A stretch of DNA of 64,000 bases from Homoserinimonas sp. OAct 916. Its GTDB lineage: Bacteria; Actinomycetota; Actinomycetes; Actinomycetales; Microbacteriaceae. The notes under the pieces were generated by a model that was given only the letters and a program-made list of their open reading frames with translations, was not told the DNA's origin and searched no databases. How positions within the stretch are numbered: position 1 is the stretch's first letter; each line of letters starts with the position of its first letter. The translations under genes and the position numbers were made by a program. Shown piece after piece: positions 53,965 through 63,610 of this stretch. The stretch covers positions 248,001 to 312,000 of the forward strand of contig NZ_QJHB01000002.1 in NCBI RefSeq assembly GCF_003260275.1. Reading direction: 5' to 3'.

Positions 53965-54858
53965 TCACCCTTGATAGGGCTTGCTGCGATAGCCGACGAG
54001 CACGGCGTCGCGGGTGAATCCGAAGGACTCGTAGAGAGCTACCGCCGGCGCGTTGTCCTCCTTGACCGTCAGGCTCAGGCTGCCTTTGTCCGACGCGGCA
54101 AGGATCATCCGTCCGATTGCAGCGAGAAGCACCTTGGACAGCCCGTTTCCGCGGGACGGCGGTGTGATCGCGATGAAGTCGAGGTAGCCCGCCCCATCTG
54201 CCTGCACCTCCGCCGACGCATAGCCCAGGATCTCGGACCCACCTTCGTGGGCTAGGACCAGGGTGACGCGCTCGTCGTCCTCGACAAGCTGGCGCGCAGT
54301 TGCGTAGGTGCCGGGAAACGCCGCGACATGCAACTCCGCGATCGAGGGGAGGTCCGCAGCCGTGGCTCGACGCGGCACGACACTCGTAGACCCTCCGTCG
54401 GGCAGTGGCCAGCCCTCATCGCCTCGGGCGACGTAGGCGATATTGACCGCGCTGCGGTGCCAGCCAAGCGTGCGGGCGAGACCGGCAATCCGCGTGTTGG
54501 CCGGATCCGCGCTGATCTCATGGTCATCGATGCCGTCCGAGGTCTGCTCGATAGCGGCGTCGACGAGTGGTCGAGCCCACTGCTCCCAGGCGTCCTCATC
54601 CTTCGTCCAGGGACCGTGGATCCAGCTGCGTCCGGTCTCCTCATCGCTGTCGACGATTACCACGCCCACGACGTGCTCCCCACGCACGGCCACCCGCGCA
54701 GTCTGGGTCCACGGCGGTGACAACCCCTCTAGCTCTGCCTCGACCCCGGCTGGCTCGGTCCCCACATAAGCGCATGCGGTTCGCGGGTCCTGTTGAGCCG
54801 CAGTCAGGAGGCTCCGGGCAGCTGCCAGTTGGTCAGCGTTCGGCGTGAGGATCGGCAT
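53965..54858 (-). CDS. GNAT-family N-acetyltransferase with two domains
   Basis: A 297-residue protein. The C-terminal half is a clear GNAT domain: AITPPSRGNGLSKVLLAAIGRM is the acetyl-CoA loop and KEDNAPAVALYESFGFTRDA the closing motif. The N-terminal half resembles a degenerate GNAT domain, an arrangement shared with mycothiol-synthase-like proteins. The ATG at 54858 begins the conserved sequence. The 266 bp upstream contain no gene. Confidence 0.87.
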   Translation of the reverse strand: MPILTPNADQLAAARSLLTAAQQDPRTACAYVGTEPAGVEAELEGLSPPWTQTARVAVRGEHVVGVVIVDSDEETGRSWIHGPWTKDEDAWEQWARPLVDAAIEQTSDGIDDHEISADPANTRIAGLARTLGWHRSAVNIAYVARGDEGWPLPDGGSTSVVPRRATAADLPSIAELHVAAFPGTYATARQLVEDDERVTLVLAHEGGSEILGYASAEVQADGAGYLDFIAITPPSRGNGLSKVLLAAIGRMILAASDKGSLSLTVKEDNAPAVALYESFGFTRDAVLVGYRSKPYQG

Positions 54859-55124
54859 ACCACCACGATAGTCAGAATCGTGCGATCCGTCGCCCGAATT
54901 CTTGGTCGCCGGCCGCGAAAGGATGAGGCGGCAGCTCTGGGGGTGAACTTCAGGATAGATGAACAATCCGCGCGCGCACTTGCTGAACTGAACCTGGCTG
55001 CCTTGAGGGTGAGGCGTGGTTCCGCTTCGCGAAGTTGCGTCGTTGCGATGACGATGCGACGCGCGCCGCTTGCGCGCGATCCTCGCCGAGCACGACATCT
55101 GCCGAAACGGTGTCGACCGTGGAG

Positions 55125-55388
55125 TCATCGCACGATTACAACCTCGACACTGTCCCCGACGCCCTTACCGAGCTTTCTGCGCAGGACGGCACTCACTGAG
55201 ATGAAGTGGTGACCTTGCCCGGTGGGCATCAGCGCAGACGTCACCGTGATGCCGTCTACCGTCGTGTTGGCCTTCACCGACTTGCCGGTACCGAAGAATT
55301 CGCGTGAACCGGGCACCTCGATCACTGACCAGTCCGGCATCCATTCGGGATTCACAATATCGGTTGTAAAAGAGAGAGTGTCAGACAT
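55125..55388 (-). CDS. DUF1905-domain protein
   Basis: An 87-residue small beta-barrel protein of the DUF1905 family: WSVIEVPGS, a central strand pair TTVDGITVTSALMPTGQGHHFISV and the ending LGKGVGDSVEVVIV. Function of the family is unknown. Monocistronic. Confidence 0.85.
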   Translation of the reverse strand: MSDTLSFTTDIVNPEWMPDWSVIEVPGSREFFGTGKSVKANTTVDGITVTSALMPTGQGHHFISVSAVLRRKLGKGVGDSVEVVIVR

Positions 55389-55707
55389 GCCGATATTCTA
55401 GATGCCTCTGACGCGCTTCTGTTGGCTGGTCGGGCAGGCGGTTCTAATTCGTGCTCCTTGCTTGCGCAACGCCCGTGCAGGGCTTCCACACCCTCTCCAT
55501 CAGGCTCAGCGCAAAAGCTGGCGCGTCCGTTCATGACCATCGTGAGAGCGAGTGATGCGTCGGTGACCCGTCCGTCATAGCGCGGTGTTTCACAGCCTGA
55601 CGAGAGCACAGTTTACGTGGGCTTCCGCGTAGTAGCAGCTGCCGCATGGAATCGCGGTGCGGATGATGCTTAAAGCGGCCTCTGGGAATATTCGCGGGCG
55701 TGACTGA
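55389..55707. other. intergenic stretch, no gene recognised
   Basis: A minus-strand frame around 55430-55610 has coding-like composition but no recognisable domain and continues into the DUF1905 gene in a different register. It is not called. Confidence 0.55.
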
Positions 55708-56142
55708 TCATTCTTCAATCTCGATGGTGCCCTCGTCCGAGACGGGAAACCCAGGTGCGAATGCAGCCTCCCAGAGGTGCCCATCAGGGTCAGCGAAGTA
55801 TCCGGAGTATCCGCCCCACTCAGCGCGCTCCGCAGCCTTGACCAGTCGCGCCCCCGCTTCAACAGCTTCGGCTAGCGCCAGATCAACCGAAGTCGTGTCG
55901 TTGAAATTCAGGGCCAACGTGATCCCGCGATATACAGCGGGCGACTCCGAAAGTACACCTACATCGGCCGCCAAGTTTTCGTATCCGAAGAGGCCGAGCC
56001 ACGTTCCCGAGGTCCGGAACCAAGTGATGCCGGCCAACGGATCTCCGCGTTGCTGCCAGCCGAGCGCTCGGTAGAAAGTCGCGCTTCTGTCCAGGTCGGC
56101 GACACCGAGAGTGACTATTGTGAAGTTCGCTGCGATTGCCAT
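55708..56142 (-). CDS. VOC-family protein
   Basis: A 144-residue VOC protein: VTLGVADLDRSATFYRALGW, WFRTSGTWLGLFGYENL in the centre, and YSGYFADPDGHLWEAAF with the C-terminal metal-site glutamate. The start at 56142 (MAIAANF) fits the fold better than the longer frame. It may be a lyase or bind small aromatic ligands; no partner gene is linked. Confidence 0.9.
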   Translation of the reverse strand: MAIAANFTIVTLGVADLDRSATFYRALGWQQRGDPLAGITWFRTSGTWLGLFGYENLAADVGVLSESPAVYRGITLALNFNDTTSVDLALAEAVEAGARLVKAAERAEWGGYSGYFADPDGHLWEAAFAPGFPVSDEGTIEIEE

Positions 56143-56248
56143 AAGCACATTCTCACACCAGCATCGCCACCGATCATAAGAGGTCGGCAAGGTCTGATCC
56201 TGGCGCAGATCCATCACTCGCACACACTCAGTCGCGATAGCGGATCGT

Positions 56249-56602
56249 TCAGCGAGACAGTGGTCGAAGCTTGTCTTCGGTTACCGGAAGTGAAGCGGTG
56301 TAATAGATCTGAGTTGCGTTCATGTCACCCCAATCGTCCTTCTTCACACGGATTCTGCCGGTCGACACTTCGGCGATGCGCACTCGCAACCATGAGCCGT
56401 CGTCTAGTAGCAACTCGTATGGGTCGGCAAGGTAGCCCAGTCCGAGGTCGTCGAGAGTCTCGTCTGCGACCATCCAGCCCACTACGCCTGTCCGCGGACG
56501 GCCCAGTAAATCGATGGCGACGAATCCTTCGTCAACAGGTTTCATCCAGCCCACGCGCTCACCATCATCAGATCGCCGATGCTCAATCCAGTCCGCTTCC
56601 AC
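56249..56602 (-). CDS. conserved-looking hypothetical protein
   Basis: A 117-residue soluble protein, WIEHRRSDDGERVGWMKP at the start, then a beta-rich centre (LGYLADPYELLLDDGSWLRVRI) and YYTASLPVTEDKLRPL at the end. The sequence has normal coding character, but I do not recognise the family. No signal peptide or membrane segment. Confidence 0.65.
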   Translation of the reverse strand: MEADWIEHRRSDDGERVGWMKPVDEGFVAIDLLGRPRTGVVGWMVADETLDDLGLGYLADPYELLLDDGSWLRVRIAEVSTGRIRVKKDDWGDMNATQIYYTASLPVTEDKLRPLSR

Positions 56603-57108
56603 GCCTCAACGATAACGATCTGGCTCACAGGTTGCTCGCAGGCCGATCGGCAACCTCGCCAGATGACTCCGAGCCCGGATGCGATGCGAGCGCAGCGAAC
56701 CGGCTTGGTCGCCATGGGAATTTTCCCTGGGGCGTGGGCGGTCCTGGGCCAGGGCAGGGTCCTCAAGTATCGGCTCCCTCGGACTCACGATTCGTGGTGG
56801 TGGTGCTTGTTGTCGAAACGGTGGTCATCCTGGTCACGGTGCTTCTGCTGCTAAAACTGGATCTGCCTCAGTATCTTGTGCCTCTTGGGCCGTTGACGTG
56901 GGCGCTCTCTTCTTCCTTTTGGTCCGGCCAGGCGATCGCTTTCAGGGTGCTGGTTTCGGTGCGGCTTGAATGTGTTTGCGTCGGGCTGGGTCTGTCACCC
57001 GGAGAGCGTACGCTGGGAGTGGCCTACTTCCCTACAGTGATACCCCGGATGCTTTCGCAGAACCATTGCAGTCGAGCTTGCCAGCGTTCGAAGGAAGTAA
57101 GAACCACG
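56603..57108. other. 500-bp stretch without a confident gene
   Basis: A plus-strand frame at about 56785-56960 is very hydrophobic (VVVLVVETVVILVTVLLLL), resembling membrane helices, but it lacks a start with a ribosome site and changes register nearby. It could be a decayed membrane-protein gene preceding the one at 57109. Confidence 0.4.
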
Positions 57109-57603
57109 ATGTCTCAATCAACTCCACTCCCGGAGCCTGGTCCGGGTCGTTTCGCGGCTACCTACCGGGCCCTGATCTCAGCCGTGATCTTCTTCATCGC
57201 AGCCCTGGCGTTCGGCCTCATCATGGGCAAACCCTTGGATGGGCGCCTGCTGATCAGCTACGCCGGAGTCGGCCTGTTCGTCGGCGGTATGACGACCGCA
57301 CTGAGTCAGCGGCGGCACCAGCAGAACGCCCGCGAAGCCGACTGCGAAACCGCCCAGCATGCGAGGCCCCGGTTGGAGCGTCAGCGACGCGGCCAATCCA
57401 TCACCGTGTGGCTGGGGCCGATCATCTTCATACTGCTGGCCGCGATATCAGCCTGGCTGCTGTTTGATCCAGCAACCCCACAACGGATCCAAGGGTTTGT
57501 CTTCATGATCATCTTCATCCTTGCCGCGGTTGCGACACCGTTCTGGGCATTTGCTGCACGACGGCGCACCGACCGACGCCTCGAACAACTCGATCGACCA
57601 TGA
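57109..57603 (+). CDS. small multi-pass membrane protein, unknown
   Basis: A 164-residue protein with four predicted membrane helices arranged in two pairs (about 22-42, 46-62, 98-117 and 126-148) and a basic, His/Gln/Arg-rich loop between the pairs. The ATG follows GAAGGAAG at good spacing. No family could be assigned. Its last codon overlaps the start of a short possible gene (ATGA at 57600). Confidence 0.65.
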   Translation: MSQSTPLPEPGPGRFAATYRALISAVIFFIAALAFGLIMGKPLDGRLLISYAGVGLFVGGMTTALSQRRHQQNAREADCETAQHARPRLERQRRGQSITVWLGPIIFILLAAISAWLLFDPATPQRIQGFVFMIIFILAAVATPFWAFAARRRTDRRLEQLDRP

Positions 57604-57812
57604 GCACGCGATCGCGCTCAAGCCATGCTGGCACCGAAATGAAGGCGCAAAGCACTGTTGGTGGTGCGGTCGGTGTTGTCGGGGCAGGTTATATCGGCCA
57701 TCTATTTGCTCAGCTGTTCGCCTTGGTCACGCGCACGGTTCGGGTCTTGTTGCCTCCTCGCGGTGAATCACCGGAGCTTGGTGGACTCGCACTCTCGAGG
57801 CCTACAGAATGA
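57600..57812 (+). CDS. possible small membrane protein (70 aa)
   Basis: The frame begins by ATGA overlap with the preceding membrane-protein gene. It has one hydrophobic stretch, VGGAVGVVGAGYIGHLFAQL and on, between basic and polar ends. No homology is recognised; the overlap is the main support. The rest of the interval up to 57968 holds no further gene. Confidence 0.3.
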   Translation: MSTRSRSSHAGTEMKAQSTVGGAVGVVGAGYIGHLFAQLFALVTRTVRVLLPPRGESPELGGLALSRPTE

Positions 57813-57968
57813 GGTGCCGACCTCACTTATCTCACATACACCCATCGACCGAGTCAACGCGTACGAGCTCTCGGAGTGGTGGAAAGGGGTACGAACAGCA
57901 GTTACCTAGAAGCAGGTGCCGAACGGTTGATTCAGTTTTGGTTCATCCGATTTGACCATACTGGTCCT

Positions 57969-58619
57969 ATGCTTCCGAGATCATCGCCGACGACAGTGGT
58001 TCTTGATCTTCCGTTTCACGGTATGTGGCGGGTGGAGAACAGTCCAGCGCGTCGTGTCCCGAGCCACGGCACCGCCGCTTTTGGTTCCTCATACGCCATC
58101 GACTTCGTCCACGTGGACAAAAATGGTCGCTCTGCACCTTTTACCTGGCGAAGTATGGTGGCCGCTGAACCTCCTGAGCGATTTCTCGGCTTTGGGGTGC
58201 CGATCCTTTCGCCAGTGACGGGTGTCGTCGTGGCAACCCATAATCACGAGCCGGACCATGACGGCCGGCGCTCACAGCTGATACTCATTCCGTACATGCT
58301 GGGACAGGCCAAACGGGCACGGCGAGGAGCTGCTGGGCTGGCAGGCAATCATGTCGTCATCGCCATGAGCGATCGCGGCCCTTTCGTTCTTGTGGCACAC
58401 CTCCAGGAGGGCACGGTGAACGTCCGTGTCGGCGATCACCTGCAAGCGGGCGAAAAGATCGGCCGGTGCGGCAACTCGGGCAACAGTACGGAGCCGCACG
58501 TTCACGTGCAGGTTTCCGATTCGACCGCATGGGTCGACGCGCGTGGCATTCCCATCGTCTTTCGCAAGACCGACGGCTCGAGCTGGCTGCCAAGAGAATC
58601 CGAAATCGTTCAGGGCTAG
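57969..58619 (+). CDS. M23-family (LytM-like) metallopeptidase domain protein
   Basis: A 216-residue protein with the zinc-ligand pattern of M23 peptidases: H in PSHGTAAFGSSYAIDFVHVD (HxnD type), GNHVVIA, FVLVAHLQEGTVNV and the C-terminal TEPHVHVQV. The block GDHLQAGEKIGRCGNSGNS is characteristic. No signal peptide is seen from the ATG at 57969, although the frame is open further upstream. The family cuts glycine- or D-Ala-containing cell-wall crosslinks; a cytosolic or non-enzymatic role is possible here. Confidence 0.85.
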   Translation: MLPRSSPTTVVLDLPFHGMWRVENSPARRVPSHGTAAFGSSYAIDFVHVDKNGRSAPFTWRSMVAAEPPERFLGFGVPILSPVTGVVVATHNHEPDHDGRRSQLILIPYMLGQAKRARRGAAGLAGNHVVIAMSDRGPFVLVAHLQEGTVNVRVGDHLQAGEKIGRCGNSGNSTEPHVHVQVSDSTAWVDARGIPIVFRKTDGSSWLPRESEIVQG

Positions 58620-58772
58620 AGCTCCGCACAGCCAGTAAACCAGTACTAGTTCCTGGGCCAACAATGCGTGCTCAATTGGATCCCCTGCGGGCGCCTTCTG
58701 GAGGGTTGAAAGAGTTCGTGGGATCATGATCCGTGCACTCGCTTCGTGGACCCTCGTTGTACGCTGGGTTGA

Positions 58773-60626
58773 ATGAGTCGACGACTTCTCGTGATGGCAG
58801 TGACCGCAGGACTTGCTCTCGGGGCTCTTGCGGCGACAACTTGCTGGACCGCACAGCCAGTGGCTGCCGCATCCCTTGAGAGTGCCACCGTTGATACCGT
58901 GGCGGTCGGCACTGGGCCCGTCACAACCGGGGTCAATGACTTCGAGTTCGATAGTTTCGACGGAGACTACACGCTCGGGCGAGATTCGGCTGGCCGGTCC
59001 ACACTGAAGACGGTCGAAACGTTGGTCGCCCGCTTTCCCGATTCGGACCAGAACCGTGGGATCCGTCGCGAGCTCGCCGAGCGATATGACGGGCATCCCA
59101 TCGACCTCAATGTCACCTCGGTGACTGATGAACGCGGACAACCGCGAGCGTTTACGGAATCCTCAGACGACGGGTTCCGCACGTTGACGATTGCCGACAG
59201 TGACTACGTGCACGGTACGGAGATCTACGTCATCACCTACACCTCACGTAATGTGACCCGGTACTTCGCCGATACGAACGCCGACGAGTTCTATTGGGAC
59301 ACCAACGGAACAGGATGGGGACAGCCGTTCGGGAAAGTATCGGCCGAGGTTCATCTGTCTGCGGCGCTCCAAGCGAAGCTGACAGGGAACGCGAATGCGG
59401 CTTCAGGGCTCGAGGGTGAGAGGGGTCCGGCGACGATCACGGAGACCGACGACGGATTCGCGGTGTCGGCAACGAACCTTGGACCGGGTGAGAATCTCAC
59501 CTTCGCGATCGGCTTCGACCCCGGCACGTTCACTCCGCGCGATGACTCGTTCCTGTCGGCGCCCTGGCCAATCCTGTCACTTCTCGGGACACTGGCTGCC
59601 CTGCTGGTGGCAGGATGGGCGCTGTTAATCCGACGAACCCACCTGCGGGATGCCCCAAGCCGCGGCATCATCATCGCAGAATATTTACCGCCGAAAGATG
59701 CGAGCCTGCTCCTGTCTTCAGTGATAACGAGGACGACAGCAAAGTCCACGCCTGCACAGGTTCTCGCGCTTGCGGTGGCCGGCAATCTGCGAATCATCGA
59801 GAGTGAAGCATCCGGCTTCAGCCGCAAACCGAGCTATGAGCTGGAGTTTGTGTCAGCCGACGGCGCCGATGCTGATGCGACAGAGTTCCTGCACGCTGTC
59901 TTCGGAGACACGCTGACCGAGGGCGAGCACCGCAATCTGAAGAAGAGAGACCAGAAGGCTATCAAGCGGCTCACCGAACTGACCAAGCGAGTAACAGCAG
60001 ATGCTGTGGCCAACGGCTATAGACGGCGCAGGCCGGCCGGGCTCCTCGGTTTGCTGGTGCTTGCGTCCGTCCTGGCTTCGATCTCGGGAGTCGTCTTCGC
60101 CATCGTTTCCTTGTCTTCGGTGCACGGCAGCCCGGCCTTGTTGGCGGTTTTCCTATTCATCTCCGTGCTGGCGTTCGCCACCAGTGCCGTTCTGATCTCG
60201 CACAATCCGTTGGATACGAAAGGCGTGAAGCTGCGGGACTATTTGTTGGGCCTCCGAGAGTACATCTCGTTGGCAGAAGCAGATCGCCTTCGTTACCTAC
60301 AGTCAATCAAGGGCGCTGAGCGCACGCCGGTCACAACGGGCGACCCGCGACAGGTGATCAAGATCAACGAACGTCTGCTCCCGTATGCAGTCCTGTTCGG
60401 CATTGAGAAGTCGTGGGCGGAGGAGCTCGGTCGGAACTACGAACAAGTGGGCGAGCGTCCCTCCTGGTTTGTCGGATCTGGGGGCTTCAACGCGGCACTG
60501 TTCGCCAGCAGCATCGGTTCGATGTCGGTGAGCGCGTCGTCCGCATACAGCAGCACCTCCGGTGGCTCCGGCGGCGGGGCAGCGTCAGGGGGTGGCGGAG
60601 GTGGCGGAGGTGGCGGAGGCGTCTAG
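58773..60626 (+). CDS. DUF2207-domain membrane protein
   Basis: A 617-residue protein with a signal peptide (about 1-34), an extracytoplasmic DUF2207 domain (about 45-255), a membrane helix near 268-288, a cytosolic segment and two further helices around 425-470. It ends in a low-complexity Ser/Gly tail finishing with a run of glycines, typical of this actinobacterial family. Function of DUF2207 proteins is unknown. Monocistronic, with the start overlapping nothing. Confidence 0.9.
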   Translation: MSRRLLVMAVTAGLALGALAATTCWTAQPVAAASLESATVDTVAVGTGPVTTGVNDFEFDSFDGDYTLGRDSAGRSTLKTVETLVARFPDSDQNRGIRRELAERYDGHPIDLNVTSVTDERGQPRAFTESSDDGFRTLTIADSDYVHGTEIYVITYTSRNVTRYFADTNADEFYWDTNGTGWGQPFGKVSAEVHLSAALQAKLTGNANAASGLEGERGPATITETDDGFAVSATNLGPGENLTFAIGFDPGTFTPRDDSFLSAPWPILSLLGTLAALLVAGWALLIRRTHLRDAPSRGIIIAEYLPPKDASLLLSSVITRTTAKSTPAQVLALAVAGNLRIIESEASGFSRKPSYELEFVSADGADADATEFLHAVFGDTLTEGEHRNLKKRDQKAIKRLTELTKRVTADAVANGYRRRRPAGLLGLLVLASVLASISGVVFAIVSLSSVHGSPALLAVFLFISVLAFATSAVLISHNPLDTKGVKLRDYLLGLREYISLAEADRLRYLQSIKGAERTPVTTGDPRQVIKINERLLPYAVLFGIEKSWAEELGRNYEQVGERPSWFVGSGGFNAALFASSIGSMSVSASSAYSSTSGGSGGGAASGGGGGGGGGGGV

Positions 60627-60716
60627 CGCTCTCGACCAGCCGGTGGAACGCTGCCCGGTGATCGAACCCTCAGCGGGATACCAGGGGGTGAGCGAAAAGA
60701 GGATCCACCGGGGCAG

Positions 60717-60974
60717 TCAGCGTTCGTAGATGTTGCTTCGACGACCGAGGGTGATTACTGCGACAACGAGGATGTTGTCGTCAACCGTGTAGACGATGTG
60801 GTAGGCCCCTATACGAACCCTGAGGCCGGGACGCCCTTGGAGAGCTTTGGCACCTGGCGGACGTGGATCCTCTCCGAGGAGCGCAATCGCTCCACGTATG
60901 CGGTCGCGATCCTGATGGTCAATTCGTTTCAACGCGCGAACTGCGGCAGGTCGCAACTCGATTTGGTAGGTCAT
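60717..60974 (-). CDS. RelE/ParE-family toxin
   Basis: An 85-residue RelE-fold protein: YQIELRPAAVRALKRI, LGEDPRPPGAKALQGRPGLRVRIGAYHIVYTVDDNILVV and the closing LGRRSNIYER. It would cleave mRNA at the ribosome and is neutralised by the antitoxin. The start overlaps the antitoxin stop by 4 bp (ATGA), the usual coupled arrangement. Confidence 0.93.
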   Translation of the reverse strand: MTYQIELRPAAVRALKRIDHQDRDRIRGAIALLGEDPRPPGAKALQGRPGLRVRIGAYHIVYTVDDNILVVAVITLGRRSNIYER

Positions 60975-61219
60975 ACCCAGCCCAGATCGGCTTTCACCTG
61001 AGCCCAAGGGATATTGGGTCCCTCCTCTGCCATCGCCTCGTCGAACGCGGCGACATCTTCGACTTCTTCCAGAGCTTCGAGCATCCGCTCGTAATGCTCA
61101 GGACTGACAACCACGGCGGCGCGCTGACCGCGGCGTTCGATGAACACCGCTTCGGTCTTCGAGCGATCGATGACGTCTGAAAAGTGGTTGCGTGCGTCTG
61201 CGACGCTGACTACGGACAT
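60971..61219 (-). CDS. Phd/YefM-family antitoxin
   Basis: An 82-residue antitoxin with the Phd fold: SVVSVADARNHFSDVIDRSK, VFIERRGQRAAVVVSPEHYERMLEALEE and an acidic, disordered tail that would wrap the toxin. A start at 61219 matches the family; an ATG at 61234 behind TATAGG is an alternative. The N-terminal region binds the operon's own promoter. Confidence 0.93.
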   Translation of the reverse strand: MSVVSVADARNHFSDVIDRSKTEAVFIERRGQRAAVVVSPEHYERMLEALEEVEDVAAFDEAMAEEGPNIPWAQVKADLGWV

Positions 61220-61416
61220 AGTCTTGTCGTGCATCCTATATCTCGAAATGTACATGAATCTGACTCTTTGAAAGGGAAGTCACGCTGATCGCTATACCCA
61301 CTGATAGAACCCTCAGTGAACGAGAGCCGACCGGATGGACGGCAGACGTTCCTGATTGTGGTTGAACAACCCGGCTTTCGCGTCTGGTTCGCCGTCACCG
61401 CGATTAGAGTCAGGGG

Positions 61417-62070
61417 ATGCTTGAGAATTCATATCCCCCGTTCGGCCTGCGAGTTGTGACGCCCCGAATTGAGCTGGTAGCAGCTACAGACGAAATTCTC
61501 TTTCAGCTGGCGCCCATCGTTCAAGCTGGCCTCGCCTCTGCGGAACCACCGCCATACGACGATCCGATTTCGCTGTATGAAAACGATCCGGAGGTCCGAG
61601 TATCAACCTGGTTACAGGGTATCTGGCGCGGTCGAGGCAACTTTGGCCCCGGAAATTGGCGTCTGTACTTTGCCGTCGTTCTCGATGGACGAGCGGTCGG
61701 AATGCAGGATTTGGTTGGCACACAGTTTGGAGCTTTCGGTTCGGTGGACAGCTTTTCTTGGCTATCGTCGTCCGAGCGCCGACAGGGTCTCGGGCGTGAA
61801 ATGCGGTCAGCAATTTTGCATTTGGCGTTCGCCGGACTCGACGCCAAGGAAGCCCACAGTGAGGCGTTTCTGGACAACATCGGTTCCAACAGGGTGTCCG
61901 AGGCACTCGAATATGAAGCCAATGGCACAAACTGGGCAACGCGCCGAGGCGCGACGGCCGAGCTGCAGCGCTGGAAGCTCAGCCGTGAACGATGGCAACG
62001 GCATCAGCGCGACGACGTTCAGATACACGGCTTGGAACCTGTCCGAAAAGCATTGCGCATCGAGAACTGA
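61417..62070 (+). CDS. GNAT-family N-acetyltransferase (RimJ/RimL-like)
   Basis: A 217-residue acetyltransferase: LRVVTPRIELVAATDEILFQLAPI at the start, RLYFAVVLDGRAVGMQDL, the acetyl-CoA motif LSSSERRQGLGREMRSAILH and SEAFLDNIGSNRVSEALEYEANGT. The target is not known; RimJ/RimL proteins modify ribosomal-protein termini, but many relatives modify small molecules. Confidence 0.88.
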   Translation: MLENSYPPFGLRVVTPRIELVAATDEILFQLAPIVQAGLASAEPPPYDDPISLYENDPEVRVSTWLQGIWRGRGNFGPGNWRLYFAVVLDGRAVGMQDLVGTQFGAFGSVDSFSWLSSSERRQGLGREMRSAILHLAFAGLDAKEAHSEAFLDNIGSNRVSEALEYEANGTNWATRRGATAELQRWKLSRERWQRHQRDDVQIHGLEPVRKALRIEN

Positions 62071-62236
62071 AATATATGTGAATGCGAAGACCAGTCAACG
62101 TCCCCTGGCGCGGGAGGAGGCAATCTCAATCGTCCCGCAAGTCGGTCGGTCAACGCAACAGCATGCACCGATAGTCGACCCGTCAGTGCGACGGGATATG
62201 TGCGGATAGTGGGCGGTCGGACGGCGCAATTCCTTG

Positions 62237-62650
62237 CTACTGCCCGAATAGGATGCCGTTGATCGAGGTCATAACGGCAACGATGTCGTCGGCTGATTCG
62301 ACGCATGAGTCGATGTCGACTACCGCTTTGGACACGGAGCTCGCCGGGATTAGTAATCCCGCCGATGGGTCAAGCGTGTCGCCCACCGAGATTTTGCCAT
62401 TCGGGAATGTGATGAGTTTCGGTTCGCCGAGCTCGAGCGCGGCACCCGCTGGCCAGACAACTGGGTACGTCGGCCCCGAATCAAGCGCTAGTGCGAGACA
62501 GCCGCCGGAGATGACGACGTGCCCCGGAAGGGGCTCTATAACGGCGTCCTCAGGAATGATGCGCCCTTGCAGAAGAATGGGGGTCGGTTCAGGTACCGAC
62601 GTACATCCGGTCACCCCAACCACCATCACGAGAAGCGAGAGCAGCATCAC
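62237..62650 (-). CDS. hypothetical lipoprotein
   Basis: A 137-residue protein with a lipoprotein signal: LLSLLVMVVGVTGC places the lipidated cysteine at about residue 16. The mature part is beta-rich (LLQGRIIPEDAVIEPLPGHVVISGG) with two cysteines (GGCLAL and DSCVES) that could form a disulphide. No family recognised. Confidence 0.7.
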   Translation of the reverse strand: MMLLSLLVMVVGVTGCTSVPEPTPILLQGRIIPEDAVIEPLPGHVVISGGCLALALDSGPTYPVVWPAGAALELGEPKLITFPNGKISVGDTLDPSAGLLIPASSVSKAVVDIDSCVESADDIVAVMTSINGILFGQ

Positions 62651-62995
62651 AGGGATTGAGCACCAGAGCTACATCATGGTCGACAAGATAACGACCATGC
62701 CGCGAGCAAACGTGAGTGATCGACTCGGACGACTCGAAGACTCCGACCTTGTTCGACTTGATCGGGCACTTATCGTGTTTCTCGGCTTTGCCGCGTAACG
62801 TTTCGCCGCCAACACCCATCCTGTCAAGTTAGTGAATCGATCAATGAGACCGAAGCACACCGATAGCCGGTCCATCACCGCACGTAGTTTCGAGAGCTCG
62901 CGAAATGCGATTACAGAGCCAATTTCAACTCGGCACGGGCGCCGGCATGGTATCAACCTACGGACGTCGAATCCGGGGGTGTGGTCGCGGAAAAT
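62651..62995. other. intergenic stretch, no gene recognised
   Basis: Short antisense frames only; no hairpin or repeat of note between the lipoprotein start and the end of the DUF4287 gene. Confidence 0.6.
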
Positions 62996-63286
62996 CTAAT
63001 TGGGACGACTGTTCTTTCCATCCAGCCAGAGTTCGGTCGACACATCCCGGTGAACTCCGTCCGAGCCAACGTGTTTCTCGCTTATGGTCGTCCCGTTCTT
63101 GATCACATGAACCATGGCCATCGCGTGTCCGCGCCCAAGCCCGTAATCTTCCTTGAGCCAATCGATAATCGTGCCGGCTTTCACCGTTGATTCGTCAAGA
63201 CCGCGTTCATGTGCCTTGGCGAGTAGCGCTCGGGGCGTGAGGCCTGTCTTGACTTCGATAGTGTCGAGGTATGCTTGGAACGACAT
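62996..63286 (-). CDS. DUF4287-domain protein
   Basis: A 96-residue protein of the DUF4287 family: SFQAYLDTIEVKTGLTPRAL, then WLKEDYGLGRGHAMAMVHVIKNG. Such proteins are small helical proteins of unknown function. A GGGAGCTAACGCG sequence precedes the ATG. The tail after residue 70 is polar and probably flexible. The upstream neighbour on the same strand is a regulator remnant. Confidence 0.88.
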   Translation of the reverse strand: MSFQAYLDTIEVKTGLTPRALLAKAHERGLDESTVKAGTIIDWLKEDYGLGRGHAMAMVHVIKNGTTISEKHVGSDGVHRDVSTELWLDGKNSRPN

Positions 63287-63325
63287 CGCGTTAGCTCCCT
63301 AGCCTTGCGTTTGTGGATGGTGCGA

Positions 63326-63472
63326 TTATATGCGGGCGCCAAGTGGTGAGCGGGCGATGTCTTCGAGGGCTTTCCAGTGTGCGGTATACGCGGCACGTCC
63401 TTGCCCTGTGAGGCAGAGCATTAGCTGAGAGCGGCTAGTTCTGACAAATTGCTCTGGCGGGATACTGCGCAT
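63326..63472 (-). pseudogene. C-terminal remnant of a winged-helix regulator
   Basis: A 48-codon frame ending LTGQGRAAYTAHWKALEDIA, the typical wing/last-helix ending of small MarR-like winged-helix regulators; the preceding RTSRSQLMLC fits the wing strand. The recognition helix and everything before it are missing. It lies 40 bp upstream of DUF4287 on the same strand, where intact regulators are often found. Confidence 0.45.
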
Positions 63473-63610
63473 TGCCTACGTTGCAGTCATCCCGTCTGTC
63501 GTTGAACGGTCCGGTAGACGATTGGTGCCGGTGAGCCCGTGGTCGGTGTTGACGAAGTTCGATCCAACGCCACGTGATTCCAAGGCGTTTTGCTGCGCGG
63601 TGAGATCTTG

